The position numbers were made by a program, and so were the translations under genes. 53,368 nucleotides of DNA from an uncultured Gemmatimonadota bacterium (GTDB lineage: Bacteria > Latescibacterota > UBA2968 > UBA8231). Position 1 is the first letter of the stretch; the number at the start of each line of letters is the position of its first letter. The DNA lies in contig CAITNQ010000461.1 in NCBI GenBank assembly GCA_903893785.1, forward strand, positions 1-53,368, in the 5' to 3' direction. The notes below the pieces were generated by a model, which saw only the letters and a program-made list of their open reading frames with translations, was not told where the DNA came from and searched no databases. Positions 41,201-48,836 of this stretch are shown here, piece by piece.

Positions 41201-41414
41201 GACGCTCACTCAGGGTGCCGAAGTAGGTGATGGACAGGGGCTCGTCGAGCCCCTGCAGGTAGGTGATGGCGGCGGGCGACAGGTGGTCTGGCGAGCGGCC
41301 GCCCAGGTCCACACGGGCGGCCCGCCAGGTGCCCAGCAGCCGGCCGGCGGCCAGCGCCACGATCAGCATCAGCGGCACGGCCAGCGCGGCCTGGAGCAGG
41401 AACCGGCGCTTCAA
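38199..41414 (-). CDS. Double-length GldG-like auxiliary component of ABC-2 transporter
   Basis: The 1071-residue product contains two GldG-like (ABC_transp_aux) modules in tandem, where a usual GldG is about 560 residues. Module 1 (about 1-505) has an N-terminal anchor (RRFLLQAALAVPLMLIV), DEPLSITYFGT, and ends in a membrane helix near 470-490. Module 2 starts with another membrane helix near 515-535 and LDVSSDQLNTPA, and ends with GCAEMFRNEYLHARGF, DQFLLNAVAGLAWG and a final helix near 1035-1060. The frame starts at TTG 41414, overlapping the permease stop (TTGA) with GGAG upstream; the longer frame above it is read-through of the permease. Such proteins act outside the membrane with the ABC pair; their role in gliding or surface-protein handling is not proven generally. 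Confidence 0.8.
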   Translation of the reverse strand: MKRRFLLQAALAVPLMLIVALAAGRLLGTWRAARVDLGGRSPDHLSPAAITYLQGLDEPLSITYFGTLSERQPAHLKEVEGGVRSLLEAMARVAPRKIDWRVVDPDLSGNAGAAYAARHRVSPLKVRRVQRDETSEQSVWSSLVLALGDRPEVLIQGVGTADLPRLGDLVVGRLMALTNPRQPVFAVAAPEGYEGLRGQLANNGEVVDIDLEATPVLPDAVDVLFWVQPRQVGPAQQRLLRQFVAGGGTVVLAGSMYRIDRSADGAGYTVLRHGAGWSDLLRPLGLIPQADLLLDRSVGPLPNPRAASGQPEPPAFALRCLPICCNLKSFLEPARGGLSFVGASPLVLDPVRLEGAGFAAEVIATTTDGARVAMLPDGAITAADLQASLPVARQNLAVLLQPRDVWQGQVLVLASPAMLQDGLIDDPVYAHPLFLRNLVRTFTEPGRLVRRRLDRGAPPPVAVPGTAGRLLWRLAVTLAVPALLAGLAWTRLRPGGELDQAASAPTASRAPWARPGRRGLVAIGLATAALVTGPVADHLPALDVSSDQLNTPATATRELLAEHRARLRAEMVSSPRADLSPGLRAAQDRATRLLAGQGIAVAPVRVQPADPRARQSLLGQGFRPLVADRIAHDSLTVGSVWSGLRLSEGARSTVIGRLDEATAQHLDFLVCAALRRLERGQPPRIAVAAEEPRLSPAEALEDYQRQGLSAPAGTDIYSGATALLEDYGYQVLPVNPRAPVLEADPEAMVWLQPRRDASAMTGVLSRYLHRGGHALVAMQHFNIQQRQYRGGGFATVYWPQPQFQDLDPYLRRFGVEQVREILMDRTRSQLAMETQVNRGANREYEAQQVALPFLVRSVPAFYATGTALTEHLGDLLFVWGNRFAVDAKALAAAGLRQRVLITTSPQAWSYAWEGGWLPPSAFVPTHYLSGPQPLAMEVDGPFPEAPKTAAAAEPPAAADRGTGAEGSLLLVGCAEMFRNEYLHARGFAHDQFLLNAVAGLAWGPELATLQARHRGLPGFAFRTAGEKLVWRLVVALAGPSALALLGLARWGRQRRRWQRADGERPTGAGPR

Positions 41415-42178
41415 TACCGGCTCCGCTGCAGCGCCACGGCGTTCAGCGTCAGGAACAGGACGCACATCAACGCGAAGTACAGCAGGTCGGCCAATCGCAC
41501 CAGACCGGTGGTCAGCGCCTCGTAACGGGGCAGCGCCGCCAGCGAGGTGCGCAAGCCAGTCCCCGCCTGCAGGGCCGGGGCCAAGCCGTCCAGGACCTCG
41601 ACGACGCGCGGATGTCCCGAAGCCACCAGGACCACCCCCAGCAGGGCTGCCAGCACAAATGCTACCACCTGATCGCGCGTCAGCGCCGACGCCAGCAGAC
41701 CCACGGCCAGGAACAGCGACCCCAGGAGCAGCGCGCCCAAGTAACCGGCGGCGATTACCCCCAGATCGGGGCGGCCCAGGCACAGGAGCATGACGACGAT
41801 CGGCGTGGTGCCCACCAGGGTCAACGCCAGGAAAGCCAGCGCGGCGACGAATTTGCCCAGCACGACCTGCAGCGGTTGCAGCGGCAGTGTCAGGAGGAGT
41901 TCGAAGGTGTGCTGGGCGTGTTCCTCGGCCCATGAGCGCATGGTGATGGCCGGGACAAAGGCGATCAGGAGGAGGGGCAACCAGCGGAAAAACGGCGCCA
42001 TGTCCGCGACCGCGTCGAGGAAGAAATCGTTCATGAACACCGTCGTCGACAGGATCAGGAACACCGACGCGTACACGTACGCGATGGGCGCGTCGAAGTA
42101 GGCCGCCAACTCGCGACGGGTTACCACCGTGGTGCCCATCACCCACTGCCGGCGGGTCATGCGCGTTGGGTTAGCCAT
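41411..42178 (-). CDS. GldF-like ABC-2 transporter permease
   Basis: The 255-residue protein has six hydrophobic segments and the typical GldF/NosY region TMRSWAEEHAQHTFELLLTLP followed by QVVLGKFVAALAF. It is the membrane subunit for the neighbouring ATPase. ATG 42178 lies inside the last codons of the ATPase gene (8-base overlap) with CGGAG upstream; an extension to 42277 would overlap the ATPase by 100 bases and is rejected. The transported substrate is unknown. Confidence 0.87.
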   Translation of the reverse strand: MANPTRMTRRQWVMGTTVVTRRELAAYFDAPIAYVYASVFLILSTTVFMNDFFLDAVADMAPFFRWLPLLLIAFVPAITMRSWAEEHAQHTFELLLTLPLQPLQVVLGKFVAALAFLALTLVGTTPIVVMLLCLGRPDLGVIAAGYLGALLLGSLFLAVGLLASALTRDQVVAFVLAALLGVVLVASGHPRVVEVLDGLAPALQAGTGLRTSLAALPRYEALTTGLVRLADLLYFALMCVLFLTLNAVALQRSRY

Positions 42179-42911
42179 CGCGACTCCGGGTCGAGGCGCG
42201 CACCAGTTCAGCAAAAGTAACTTCCAGCGAACGCCCGTCGGTGCCCGCCTGGCGGGCCAACTCGGCGGGCGTGCCATCGCCGAGCAGTCGACCCCGATGG
42301 ATCACCAGCACCCGGTCACTGACCGCTTCCACGTCCGCGACTATATGAGTGCTGAAGAGGATGGCGCGGTCGCCGCGCAGGTCACGCAGAAGCTGGCGGA
42401 AGGCCAGCACCTGGAGCGGATCGAAGCCATGGGTGGGTTCGTCCAGGAGCAGCACCGGCGGGTCGTGGACCAGCGCCGCAGCCAACCCGACGCGTTGCCG
42501 GTACCCGGTGGAGCACTCGACCAGACGCTGATGCAGCGCTGGCGACAGCCCGAAGCGCTCCACCATGCGGTCCACCGAGGCCGACAGGGCAGGCCCCTCC
42601 AACCCGCGGGCGGCGGCGACGAAGCGCAGGAAGTCAGCGACCCGCATGGCCGGGTAGCCGGGGGTGTCGCCAGGCAGGTAGCCGATGCGCCGACGCACGG
42701 CCAGTGAGTCAGTCTCGACGTCCAGGTTGTCGATGCGGGCGTGGCCCGCGCTGGGGGCCAGAAACGTGGCCAGCACGCGCAGTACGGTGCTCTTGCCGGC
42801 GCCATTGGGGCCCAGGAAACCGACGATCTCGCCACGACCGACGGCGAAGCTAACGCCATCGACCGCGGTGAGCCGGCCATATCGGCGCGTCAGTGCATCG
42901 ACCTTGATCAT
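42171..42911 (-). CDS. GldA-like ABC transporter ATP-binding protein
   Basis: This is a 246-residue ATPase. The Walker A motif is GPNGAGKST, the signature segment STGYRQRVGLAAAL is of the GldA/CcmA type, Walker B is VLLLDEPTHGFDP, and the switch His is in FSTHI. It is the first gene of the four-gene unit. No good ribosome site precedes the ATG (CAACCCCCC). An A+T-rich patch 27-50 bases upstream (TTAATTACTTACAT on the minus strand) may hold the promoter, but I cannot fix its boxes. Confidence 0.9.
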   Translation of the reverse strand: MIKVDALTRRYGRLTAVDGVSFAVGRGEIVGFLGPNGAGKSTVLRVLATFLAPSAGHARIDNLDVETDSLAVRRRIGYLPGDTPGYPAMRVADFLRFVAAARGLEGPALSASVDRMVERFGLSPALHQRLVECSTGYRQRVGLAAALVHDPPVLLLDEPTHGFDPLQVLAFRQLLRDLRGDRAILFSTHIVADVEAVSDRVLVIHRGRLLGDGTPAELARQAGTDGRSLEVTFAELVRASTRSRDG

Positions 42912-43059
42912 GGGGGGTTGCCGGTGGCGCGACAGCGGTTTTCCATGTAAGTAATTAACCGTACCGCAGCCTCCCAGCCAAACGGCTGGCGAGCGTGCCG
43001 CGCCGACCTCGGCCGCGGCCCGGCCGATTTCCGTCGACTACCCGCCAGGAGGTCCTGCC

Positions 43060-43857
43060 ATGCGGCTTGAGGGGAAAATCGCCATCGTGACCGGCGCCGG
43101 TGCTGGCATCGGTCGGGCCACCGCCCGCCGTTTTGCCCGCGAGGGGGCTGCGGTGGTAGTTGCCGATCTGTCCGTCGCCCGCGGCGGGGCAGTGGTGGCC
43201 GAAATCCAGGCCGCTGGCGGGCGGGCTCTGTTCACTCCCGTTGACGTGGCCCAGACGGCCCAGATTGACGCCGTTTTCGACGCCACCCTGGCGGAATTCG
43301 GCCGCGTTGACGTGTTGGTCAACAACGCCTATGGCGCGTCCCAGGCGCGCCTGGACGGCGATGTGCTGCAGGTCGGAACCGAGGTTTGGGACGAAACCAT
43401 GGCCTGCACACTGCGCAGCGTGTTCTACGCCAGCCAACGGGCTGTGCGTGAGATGCTGCTCAGCGGCGGGGGGTCGATCGTCAACATCTCGTCGGTGAAC
43501 GGTCTGTTCTCGTTCGGCCTGGTGGCGTACAGCACGGCCAAAGGAGCCATCATCGCCTTCACCCGGGCCGCCTGCCTGCGCTACGCCGGCCAAGGCATCC
43601 GCATGAACGTCATCTGCCCCGGCACTATCGAGACCGACTCGACCGCGCCCATGCTGGCGGATCCGCAGGTTCGGCGGCGTCTCGAACGCCTGTATGCCCG
43701 GCGTCGACTCGGACAGCCCGAGGAGATCGCCGCCGCGGCCCTGTACCTGGCGGCGGACGAGTCCAGTTTCACCAACGGTACGGTAATGGTCGTGGACGGC
43801 GGCCTGACCGTGGGCCGAGTGGATTTCGCCCTGGGCGACGACCAGAGCTCTGACTAG
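43060..43857 (+). CDS. Short-chain dehydrogenase/reductase (SDR)
   Basis: The 265-residue NAD(P)-dependent oxidoreductase of the classical SDR type has the cofactor motif TGAGAGIG at residues 11-18, NNAYG, catalytic Ser144 (ISSVNG), Tyr157 and Lys161 (YSTAK), and the conserved PGTIETD segment. Acidic D36 after the second strand (VVADLS) suggests NAD preference. CAGGAGG precedes the ATG. It stands alone, divergent from gldA and convergent with the rhomboid gene. Substrate unknown; nearby sugar-acid genes make a polyol or sugar plausible only. Confidence 0.9.
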   Translation: MRLEGKIAIVTGAGAGIGRATARRFAREGAAVVVADLSVARGGAVVAEIQAAGGRALFTPVDVAQTAQIDAVFDATLAEFGRVDVLVNNAYGASQARLDGDVLQVGTEVWDETMACTLRSVFYASQRAVREMLLSGGGSIVNISSVNGLFSFGLVAYSTAKGAIIAFTRAACLRYAGQGIRMNVICPGTIETDSTAPMLADPQVRRRLERLYARRRLGQPEEIAAAALYLAADESSFTNGTVMVVDGGLTVGRVDFALGDDQSSD

Positions 43858-43914
43858 GGCGCGTCGTGCTGCCGGCGCTGGGCGTCGGCGCGCAGCACCG
43901 GCGGTGGGTCCTGT

Positions 43915-44724
43915 TCAGTAGCGCGTCCCCAGGACGGCACGCAGCTGCAGCGCAAAAGCCGTCACCGTGGCCAGCAGGCAGATCGCGCCGCCGACCCAGG
44001 CCCCCAGACCCTCCCGGCCGCGGTCACGCGCCAGCACATAGCTGCTGGCATAGCCGCCGACGAAGCCGCCGGCGTGGGCCCAGTTGTCGATGCCCGGGAA
44101 CACCAACCCGGAGACGAAGAGAATTGCGGCCCACTGCAGAAACTGGCGGGTGAACAGTGAGGAGCCCGTCTGACGTCCATAGACAATGGCGGCGGCCAGC
44201 AGGCCGAAGATGGCGCCCGAGGCGCCCAGGGTGGCGGCGTGGCCCATATAGGCCGACACCAGGAAGCCCACGACACCCGCTACCGTGAAGATGATGAACA
44301 GGCGGAACGGTCCGTAGAGCTCCTCGACCACGGGGCCGAGTTGGCGGACCCACATCATGTTGAAGAAGATGTGCAGCAGACCGCCGTGCAGGTAGATGGC
44401 GGTGATCAGCGTCCACCAGCGCCCCAGACCGAAGACCGGGATGGCACCGGTCATGCCAAAGTAGAAGCTGGCACGGTCGCTGGGAGCCAGGATGTTCATC
44501 ATGGCGCTCGGTCGGAAGATGGCACTGGGGTCGGTGAGCAGGGCCAGCACATACACCACCACGCAGCTGCCCATGATCAGCTTGGTGAAGTCAAGGCGCA
44601 CCTGCCACCGGCGGAGCGTCTGCGTCACCCCCCACAGCCCCGGCCGACGTTGGCCGCAGAACATGCATTCTGGGGCATTGCTGCTGATCAGCTTGCCGCA
44701 ACGGGGGCACAGGATGGCAGGCAT
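43915..44724 (-). CDS. Rhomboid family intramembrane serine protease with N-terminal zinc ribbon
   Basis: The 269-residue protein starts with a four-cysteine zinc ribbon (C6, C9, C20, C23), then about seven membrane helices. Rhomboid motifs are HGGLLHIFFNMMWVRQLG, catalytic Ser169 in GASGAIFG and His217 in NWAHAGGFVGGY. Rhomboids cut substrates within the membrane. ATG 44724 follows AGGAG; a longer frame to 44841 gives non-conserved residues. It lies 138 bases after the Gfo/Idh/MocA gene with no feature in the gap. Confidence 0.93.
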   Translation of the reverse strand: MPAILCPRCGKLISSNAPECMFCGQRRPGLWGVTQTLRRWQVRLDFTKLIMGSCVVVYVLALLTDPSAIFRPSAMMNILAPSDRASFYFGMTGAIPVFGLGRWWTLITAIYLHGGLLHIFFNMMWVRQLGPVVEELYGPFRLFIIFTVAGVVGFLVSAYMGHAATLGASGAIFGLLAAAIVYGRQTGSSLFTRQFLQWAAILFVSGLVFPGIDNWAHAGGFVGGYASSYVLARDRGREGLGAWVGGAICLLATVTAFALQLRAVLGTRY

Positions 44725-44862
44725 CCACGACTCCTGACACCGCGGCAGGCGGCCGGTGAGGGCCGGCGTCCGGGCGCTGAGGCTGTGATGGGTGGGCAGG
44801 CCGGGGTGGGCCCGGCCGCTGCCGCGGACGCGCCCACGCACCCGCAGCGGGCGGCCGCCGGG

Positions 44863-46131
44863 CTAGAGCCCCAGTTCGGCGTTCACTTCTTCCTGATAGG
44901 CGTTCAACCGGTCCTCGGCCACCTCCTCCACCGTGACCGGGCGACCGGCCCGCTGCGATTCGAGCATGGCATAGCACACTGCCACGGCGCGCGCTCCCTG
45001 GGCGCCGTCGACTTCGGCCGGTCCGCCGCTGCCGATCGCCGTGGCGAACTCGTAGTACTCCGTGGCCAGCAGTTTGCGGTCGGTTTCGGCGAAGGGGAAC
45101 GAGTATTCGTACAGGCGTTCGCCGCCGAACAGGGCGGCGGTGGCCGGGTCCAGGCGCAGATCCGGAACGCGTTCGAGCAGGCGCTGGTCGTCGACCGGTT
45201 CCTGGCCGTCGCGCAGCAGGCGCAGTCGCCGCCCCGACCGGTCACCGGGCAGATCCAGCGACCCCAGGCTGCCGAAGACCGCCCGTTTCCATAGCCCCTC
45301 GCCGCGGCTGGCGTGGTCTTCCAGGTAGCTGCCCACAGCCCCGCTGGCGAAAGTGAAGGTGGCGTAAGCCGCATCTTCTGCGGTGGCGGCGAACTCCGCG
45401 GGCATGGCGCTGAGGGCCTTGGCGTACACCCCGGAGGGTGTGGGGCCGCCCGGCAGGACCTGGCCCGCAGCAGCATTGCGACGCACGGGTTCGTGCAGCC
45501 GAGTTTGGGCGTACACCGAGGTGACGGGACCGAGCAGGTACTCCATGATGTCAGCGAAGTGCACCCCCACGTCCAGCAACACACCGCCGGATCGTCGCTG
45601 GTGGCGCCACACCGACATCAGCATTGCGTCGCCGCCGCCGAGGGTGTGGTGCAGCATGAGTCGGGGCTGCCCCACGACGCCCGCCTCAATCAGGGCCTTC
45701 GCCAACCGATTCACCGGGTCGCGGCGGTAGTTTTCGGCCACCGAGAGCACTCGTCCTGTGCTTGCCGCCGCACGCTGCATCAGGTTGCAGGCGCGCGCCG
45801 TCAGGGCCATCGGCTTCTCGACCATCACGTGGCAGCCGCGGTGCAGGGCTTCGACACCGACCCGGTGGTGTGCCTCGGGCAAGGTGCAGATGGAAACCGC
45901 GTCGACGGCCAGCGATCCCAGGGCGGCCAGGTCAGGCGCCACCACTGGACGGGATCCGAAGCGCTCCTGTGCCTGGTCGGCCAGCGACCGGGCATTGGCT
46001 TCGTCGGGGTCGCAGGCGGCCACCAGAGTGAACGGCGTGAAACCGGCGCGAGCCAGTTCGTCCAGGCCGAAAAGGTGGCGGTGCCCCATGCCGCCGCAAC
46101 CGATCAGGGCCAGGCGCAGTGCGTTGTTCAC
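44863..46131 (-). CDS. Gfo/Idh/MocA family oxidoreductase
   Basis: The 422-residue protein has an N-terminal Rossmann fold (ALIGCGGMGHRH, AACDPDEANA) and the catalytic lysine motif EKPMALTARACNLMQ. A C-terminal alpha/beta substrate domain contains SGGVLLDVGVHFADIMEYLLG. These enzymes oxidise sugars, inositols or sugar derivatives with NAD(P). It starts at GTG 46131, seven bases after the enolase-superfamily gene, with AGAGG upstream, so the two form a unit and may act on the same carbohydrate. Specific substrate not evident. Confidence 0.92.
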   Translation of the reverse strand: MNNALRLALIGCGGMGHRHLFGLDELARAGFTPFTLVAACDPDEANARSLADQAQERFGSRPVVAPDLAALGSLAVDAVSICTLPEAHHRVGVEALHRGCHVMVEKPMALTARACNLMQRAAASTGRVLSVAENYRRDPVNRLAKALIEAGVVGQPRLMLHHTLGGGDAMLMSVWRHQRRSGGVLLDVGVHFADIMEYLLGPVTSVYAQTRLHEPVRRNAAAGQVLPGGPTPSGVYAKALSAMPAEFAATAEDAAYATFTFASGAVGSYLEDHASRGEGLWKRAVFGSLGSLDLPGDRSGRRLRLLRDGQEPVDDQRLLERVPDLRLDPATAALFGGERLYEYSFPFAETDRKLLATEYYEFATAIGSGGPAEVDGAQGARAVAVCYAMLESQRAGRPVTVEEVAEDRLNAYQEEVNAELGL

Positions 46132-46138
46132 AGGGCCT

Positions 46139-47284
46139 CTACAGGGATGAGGGGGTAAGGTTCAGCCCGGAGTGACGCTGTATACCTTCCCGGTTCCACG
46201 TCACGCCCAGCCCTGGCTGATCAGGGATTCGCAGCAGACCGTCACCATCCAACACCCAGGGCTCGGTGACCAGGTCTTCGATGTAGGGCGCCGGGGTGAT
46301 GTATTCGACCCAGCGCGCCGTGGGCACGGCAGCCACCAGCTGTAGGTCGGCGGCCAGGCCCACGGCCGTGTTCCAGCCATGGGGCACGAACAGCACCGCA
46401 TGGTCATAGGCGTGCATGGCAATACGGTACTCTTCGGACAGGCCGCCGACTTTGGTCACGTCGGGCTGGATGTAATCCACAGCTCGGCCTTCTACCCAGG
46501 GCACAAAGGCCTGCCGGCGCGTGAGCACCTCGCCGGCGGCGATGGGCAACGGCGCGTGCTCGGTCAGCCGTGAATACCCGGCCAGGTCATCGGGGCGCAG
46601 CGCCTCCTCGAACCAGGTGATATCGTAGTCGCGCAGCATGCGCGCGGTTTCCACCGCCCACTTATAGCCATGGGGCCAGAAACCGTCTGAACCGCCTGCG
46701 TCCACCATCAACTCGACGCCGGGACCCACGGTCTGCCGGGCCGTGGCGACGATCTGCCGGTCCAGAGCCGCAGACACCCGCCCGAACGGCCCCCAGCCCA
46801 TCTTGATGGCGCGGAAACCCCGCTCCACAGCGGCCTCCAGCCGCTCGGGCAGCGCATCCGGGGTGGTCATCAACAGCGAACCGTACGGCTTGACGCGGTC
46901 TCGGTAGCGGCCGCCCAACAGGCGACTGACAGGTTGCCCGGTGACCTTGCCGAAGATGTCCCACAGGGCGATATCGATGCCCGAGATGGCGTGGGTGACC
47001 GCCCCGCCCCGGCCCTGCCAGAAGGTGGCCTGATGCAACTTCTCGCTGACGCGCACGGGCTCAATGGCGGTCTCGCCGATCGCCATGGGCCGCAGCAGCG
47101 CCAACGCCCCCTCGACCAGCTTACCGGACGTGAAGACGCTGCCCAGGCCGGTGACCCCCTCATCGGTGATCACTTCGATCAGCGTGTGCAGGCTCTCCTC
47201 GGCGTCGAACCCCTGCGACCAGCCGCCGTCCGGCGTGGCGCCAAACAGGGGCAAGGCCCGAATCCCGGTGATCTTCATCGCCAC
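46139..47284 (-). CDS. Enolase-superfamily sugar-acid dehydratase/racemase (mandelate racemase/muconate lactonizing type)
   Basis: The 381-residue enzyme has the capping domain and barrel of this superfamily. Metal ligands are D195 (MVDAGG), E226 (WFEEAL) and E252 (AAGEVL). A His-Asp type dyad is suggested by H302 in VPHGWNTA and the Asp in QPDVTK. At the second strand the usual Lys-x-Lys is K161-Met-Gly (AIKMGWG), so only the first lysine remains. Members dehydrate sugar acids or racemise 2-hydroxy acids. GTG 47284 is used; ATG 47278 is equally possible. It leads the pair with the Gfo/Idh/MocA gene. Confidence 0.9.
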   Translation of the reverse strand: MAMKITGIRALPLFGATPDGGWSQGFDAEESLHTLIEVITDEGVTGLGSVFTSGKLVEGALALLRPMAIGETAIEPVRVSEKLHQATFWQGRGGAVTHAISGIDIALWDIFGKVTGQPVSRLLGGRYRDRVKPYGSLLMTTPDALPERLEAAVERGFRAIKMGWGPFGRVSAALDRQIVATARQTVGPGVELMVDAGGSDGFWPHGYKWAVETARMLRDYDITWFEEALRPDDLAGYSRLTEHAPLPIAAGEVLTRRQAFVPWVEGRAVDYIQPDVTKVGGLSEEYRIAMHAYDHAVLFVPHGWNTAVGLAADLQLVAAVPTARWVEYITPAPYIEDLVTEPWVLDGDGLLRIPDQPGLGVTWNREGIQRHSGLNLTPSSL

Positions 47285-47310
47285 CCGTTTCCTGTGGGTC
47301 CCTGGGAGAC

Positions 47311-47327
47311 CGGGCCCCGGGGGCCCG
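47311..47327. repeat. GC-only dyad in the leader of the enolase-superfamily gene
   Basis: CGGGCCCC, one G, GGGGCCCG lies 27 bases upstream of the start codon at 47284. The other 200 bases of the gap between 47285 and 47528 show no recognisable promoter, RNA or ORF with a ribosome site. Confidence 0.5.
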
Positions 47328-47528
47328 GGGCGGTCGACTGTGCACGTAACGGGCTGCCCCGCCTGCTGTCAACCGCCCAAGGCGAGGGAGCCAAAGCCGG
47401 GGCCCCGCACTTGCGGCGGCCGGCCCGGCGGTGGTCCCTGCCCTGTCAGGCGCTGCCCGGTGCGGTCGGTGCGGAGCATACAGGTCTGGCCCGCGATATG
47501 GGCGTGCCGCGACCGCGCGGGTTTTGTC

Positions 47529-48836
47529 TCAAGGCTGGCCGGCGCGGCGGATCCACACCCGGAGCTGGGCCAGGCGCGGCAGCCGCTCGCCCGGCAGAGC
47601 TACCTCGGCCAGGCGCCGGTGCAGGCTCTCGGGCGCCCATCGCGCCAGGTCGCCCGGCGCCCGCAGGCCGGCACGGACTAGCAGGGCGGTGTAGTCAACC
47701 CCAATCCCTTGGTGCAGGCACAGGTCGACCGTTTGCCGCAGCCCAACCAGGTCCGCTGGCGGCAGCCTATCCGCCAAGCATTGCCAACGGGCGTCGGCCT
47801 GCCAGCCTTCCAGCGCCGTCAGGTACTCGGCGCCGCAGTCGGTCAACACCTGTCGCGTCGCCGGTTCGAGCCAGGTAGCCCTCGCCGCGGCCGGACTGAC
47901 GGACTGGACGACGGCGGGCGCCACCACGGTCTGGTCAACCACCAGGCAGAAGGCCAAACCGAGCGCGACCGCGACAACCGTCCGCCGCCGATCGGCAGGC
48001 ACCTGCCGAGCCGCAGCAAAGGCGCCGAAGGCCGGCGCCAGGCGCAGGTGCACCAGCACTCGGTACAGGACCGTGCACTCGACGGCAAAGGGGGGGAAAC
48101 CCAGGAATCCGGCCAGCGGCATCTCGAACAACTTGAGGCGATCGAAGAACGGCACAGTGTAGATCCACTTCGCCCGCGCCCAGAAATTCAACGACTCCCA
48201 GCACAGGCCGGCGATCAGGCCAGCCACCAGGGTGCGGCGCAACGGGCCGTAGTCGCCCTTGCGGAGCTGGGCCATCAGCCCCTGGCCCGTGCGCAGCTCC
48301 ACCGGGGCCAGCAGCAGCCCCGTACTGATCCAGACCAACGGGAAGAGGAAGCGGGGCCACACCATGGGCAACACGAGGCAGAGCCCACCGGCGGCCTGCA
48401 GCAGACGCCCGGAAGCCGCGCTCAGGAACAGGCGCGGGCCGCGGCAGGGCCCCGGCCAATCGCGGCAGGTCAGGTAGTGGTCGATCCACAATATGCCCGG
48501 GAAGACCGTGGCGAAGGAGAGCAGCGTGCCCACGCTGCGCCGCACGGCGCCGTCGGCGACAAACACGTAATACCAGTTCTCCAGACGCAGGTTCAGCAGC
48601 TCAAAGAAGTACCAGGTGGTCGCGGAACCGATCATCACCAGGGCGAAACCGGCCAGCCCGCAGCGCATTACCAGGGAGCGGCCCTCCCAGCGCCGGATGA
48701 GCTGGTCCACGGTGAGGATCACGCCGAACCAGGCGAACAGGTAGAACCAGGTGGCGAAGGGCTCCAGGCGCAGCAGGTTCAGCCAGAAGGCCAGGGCCAG
48801 GAAGCCCGGCCCCAGGCCCACGGAGTACCGGCTCAC
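47529..48836 (-). CDS. Polytopic membrane protein with C-terminal DUF4332-like helix-hairpin-helix domain
   Basis: I do not recognise the membrane part: 435 residues with about eight to nine hydrophobic helices in the first 330 (FLALAFWLNLL, FGVILTVDQLI, LAGFALVMIGSATTWYFFELL and others). The last 100 residues are soluble and look like a pair of helix-hairpin-helix units of the DUF4332 kind (LCLHQGIGVDYTALLVRAGL, APGDLARWAPESLHRRL). GTG 48836 overlaps the stop of the esterase gene as GTGA, so the two are coupled. The combination of membrane domain and such a tail is unusual. Confidence 0.78.
   Translation of the reverse strand: MSRYSVGLGPGFLALAFWLNLLRLEPFATWFYLFAWFGVILTVDQLIRRWEGRSLVMRCGLAGFALVMIGSATTWYFFELLNLRLENWYYVFVADGAVRRSVGTLLSFATVFPGILWIDHYLTCRDWPGPCRGPRLFLSAASGRLLQAAGGLCLVLPMVWPRFLFPLVWISTGLLLAPVELRTGQGLMAQLRKGDYGPLRRTLVAGLIAGLCWESLNFWARAKWIYTVPFFDRLKLFEMPLAGFLGFPPFAVECTVLYRVLVHLRLAPAFGAFAAARQVPADRRRTVVAVALGLAFCLVVDQTVVAPAVVQSVSPAAARATWLEPATRQVLTDCGAEYLTALEGWQADARWQCLADRLPPADLVGLRQTVDLCLHQGIGVDYTALLVRAGLRAPGDLARWAPESLHRRLAEVALPGERLPRLAQLRVWIRRAGQP

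Noticed and set aside
41415..42146. Extension of the GldG-like protein to 42146
   Set aside because: The extra 244 residues are Arg/Pro/Gly-rich read-through of the permease gene; the TTGA overlap marks the true start.
43865..43898. Terminator between the SDR and rhomboid genes
   Set aside because: Only a 7-bp stem (GTGCTGC with GCAGCAC) with a 19-base loop and no T-run; too weak to call.
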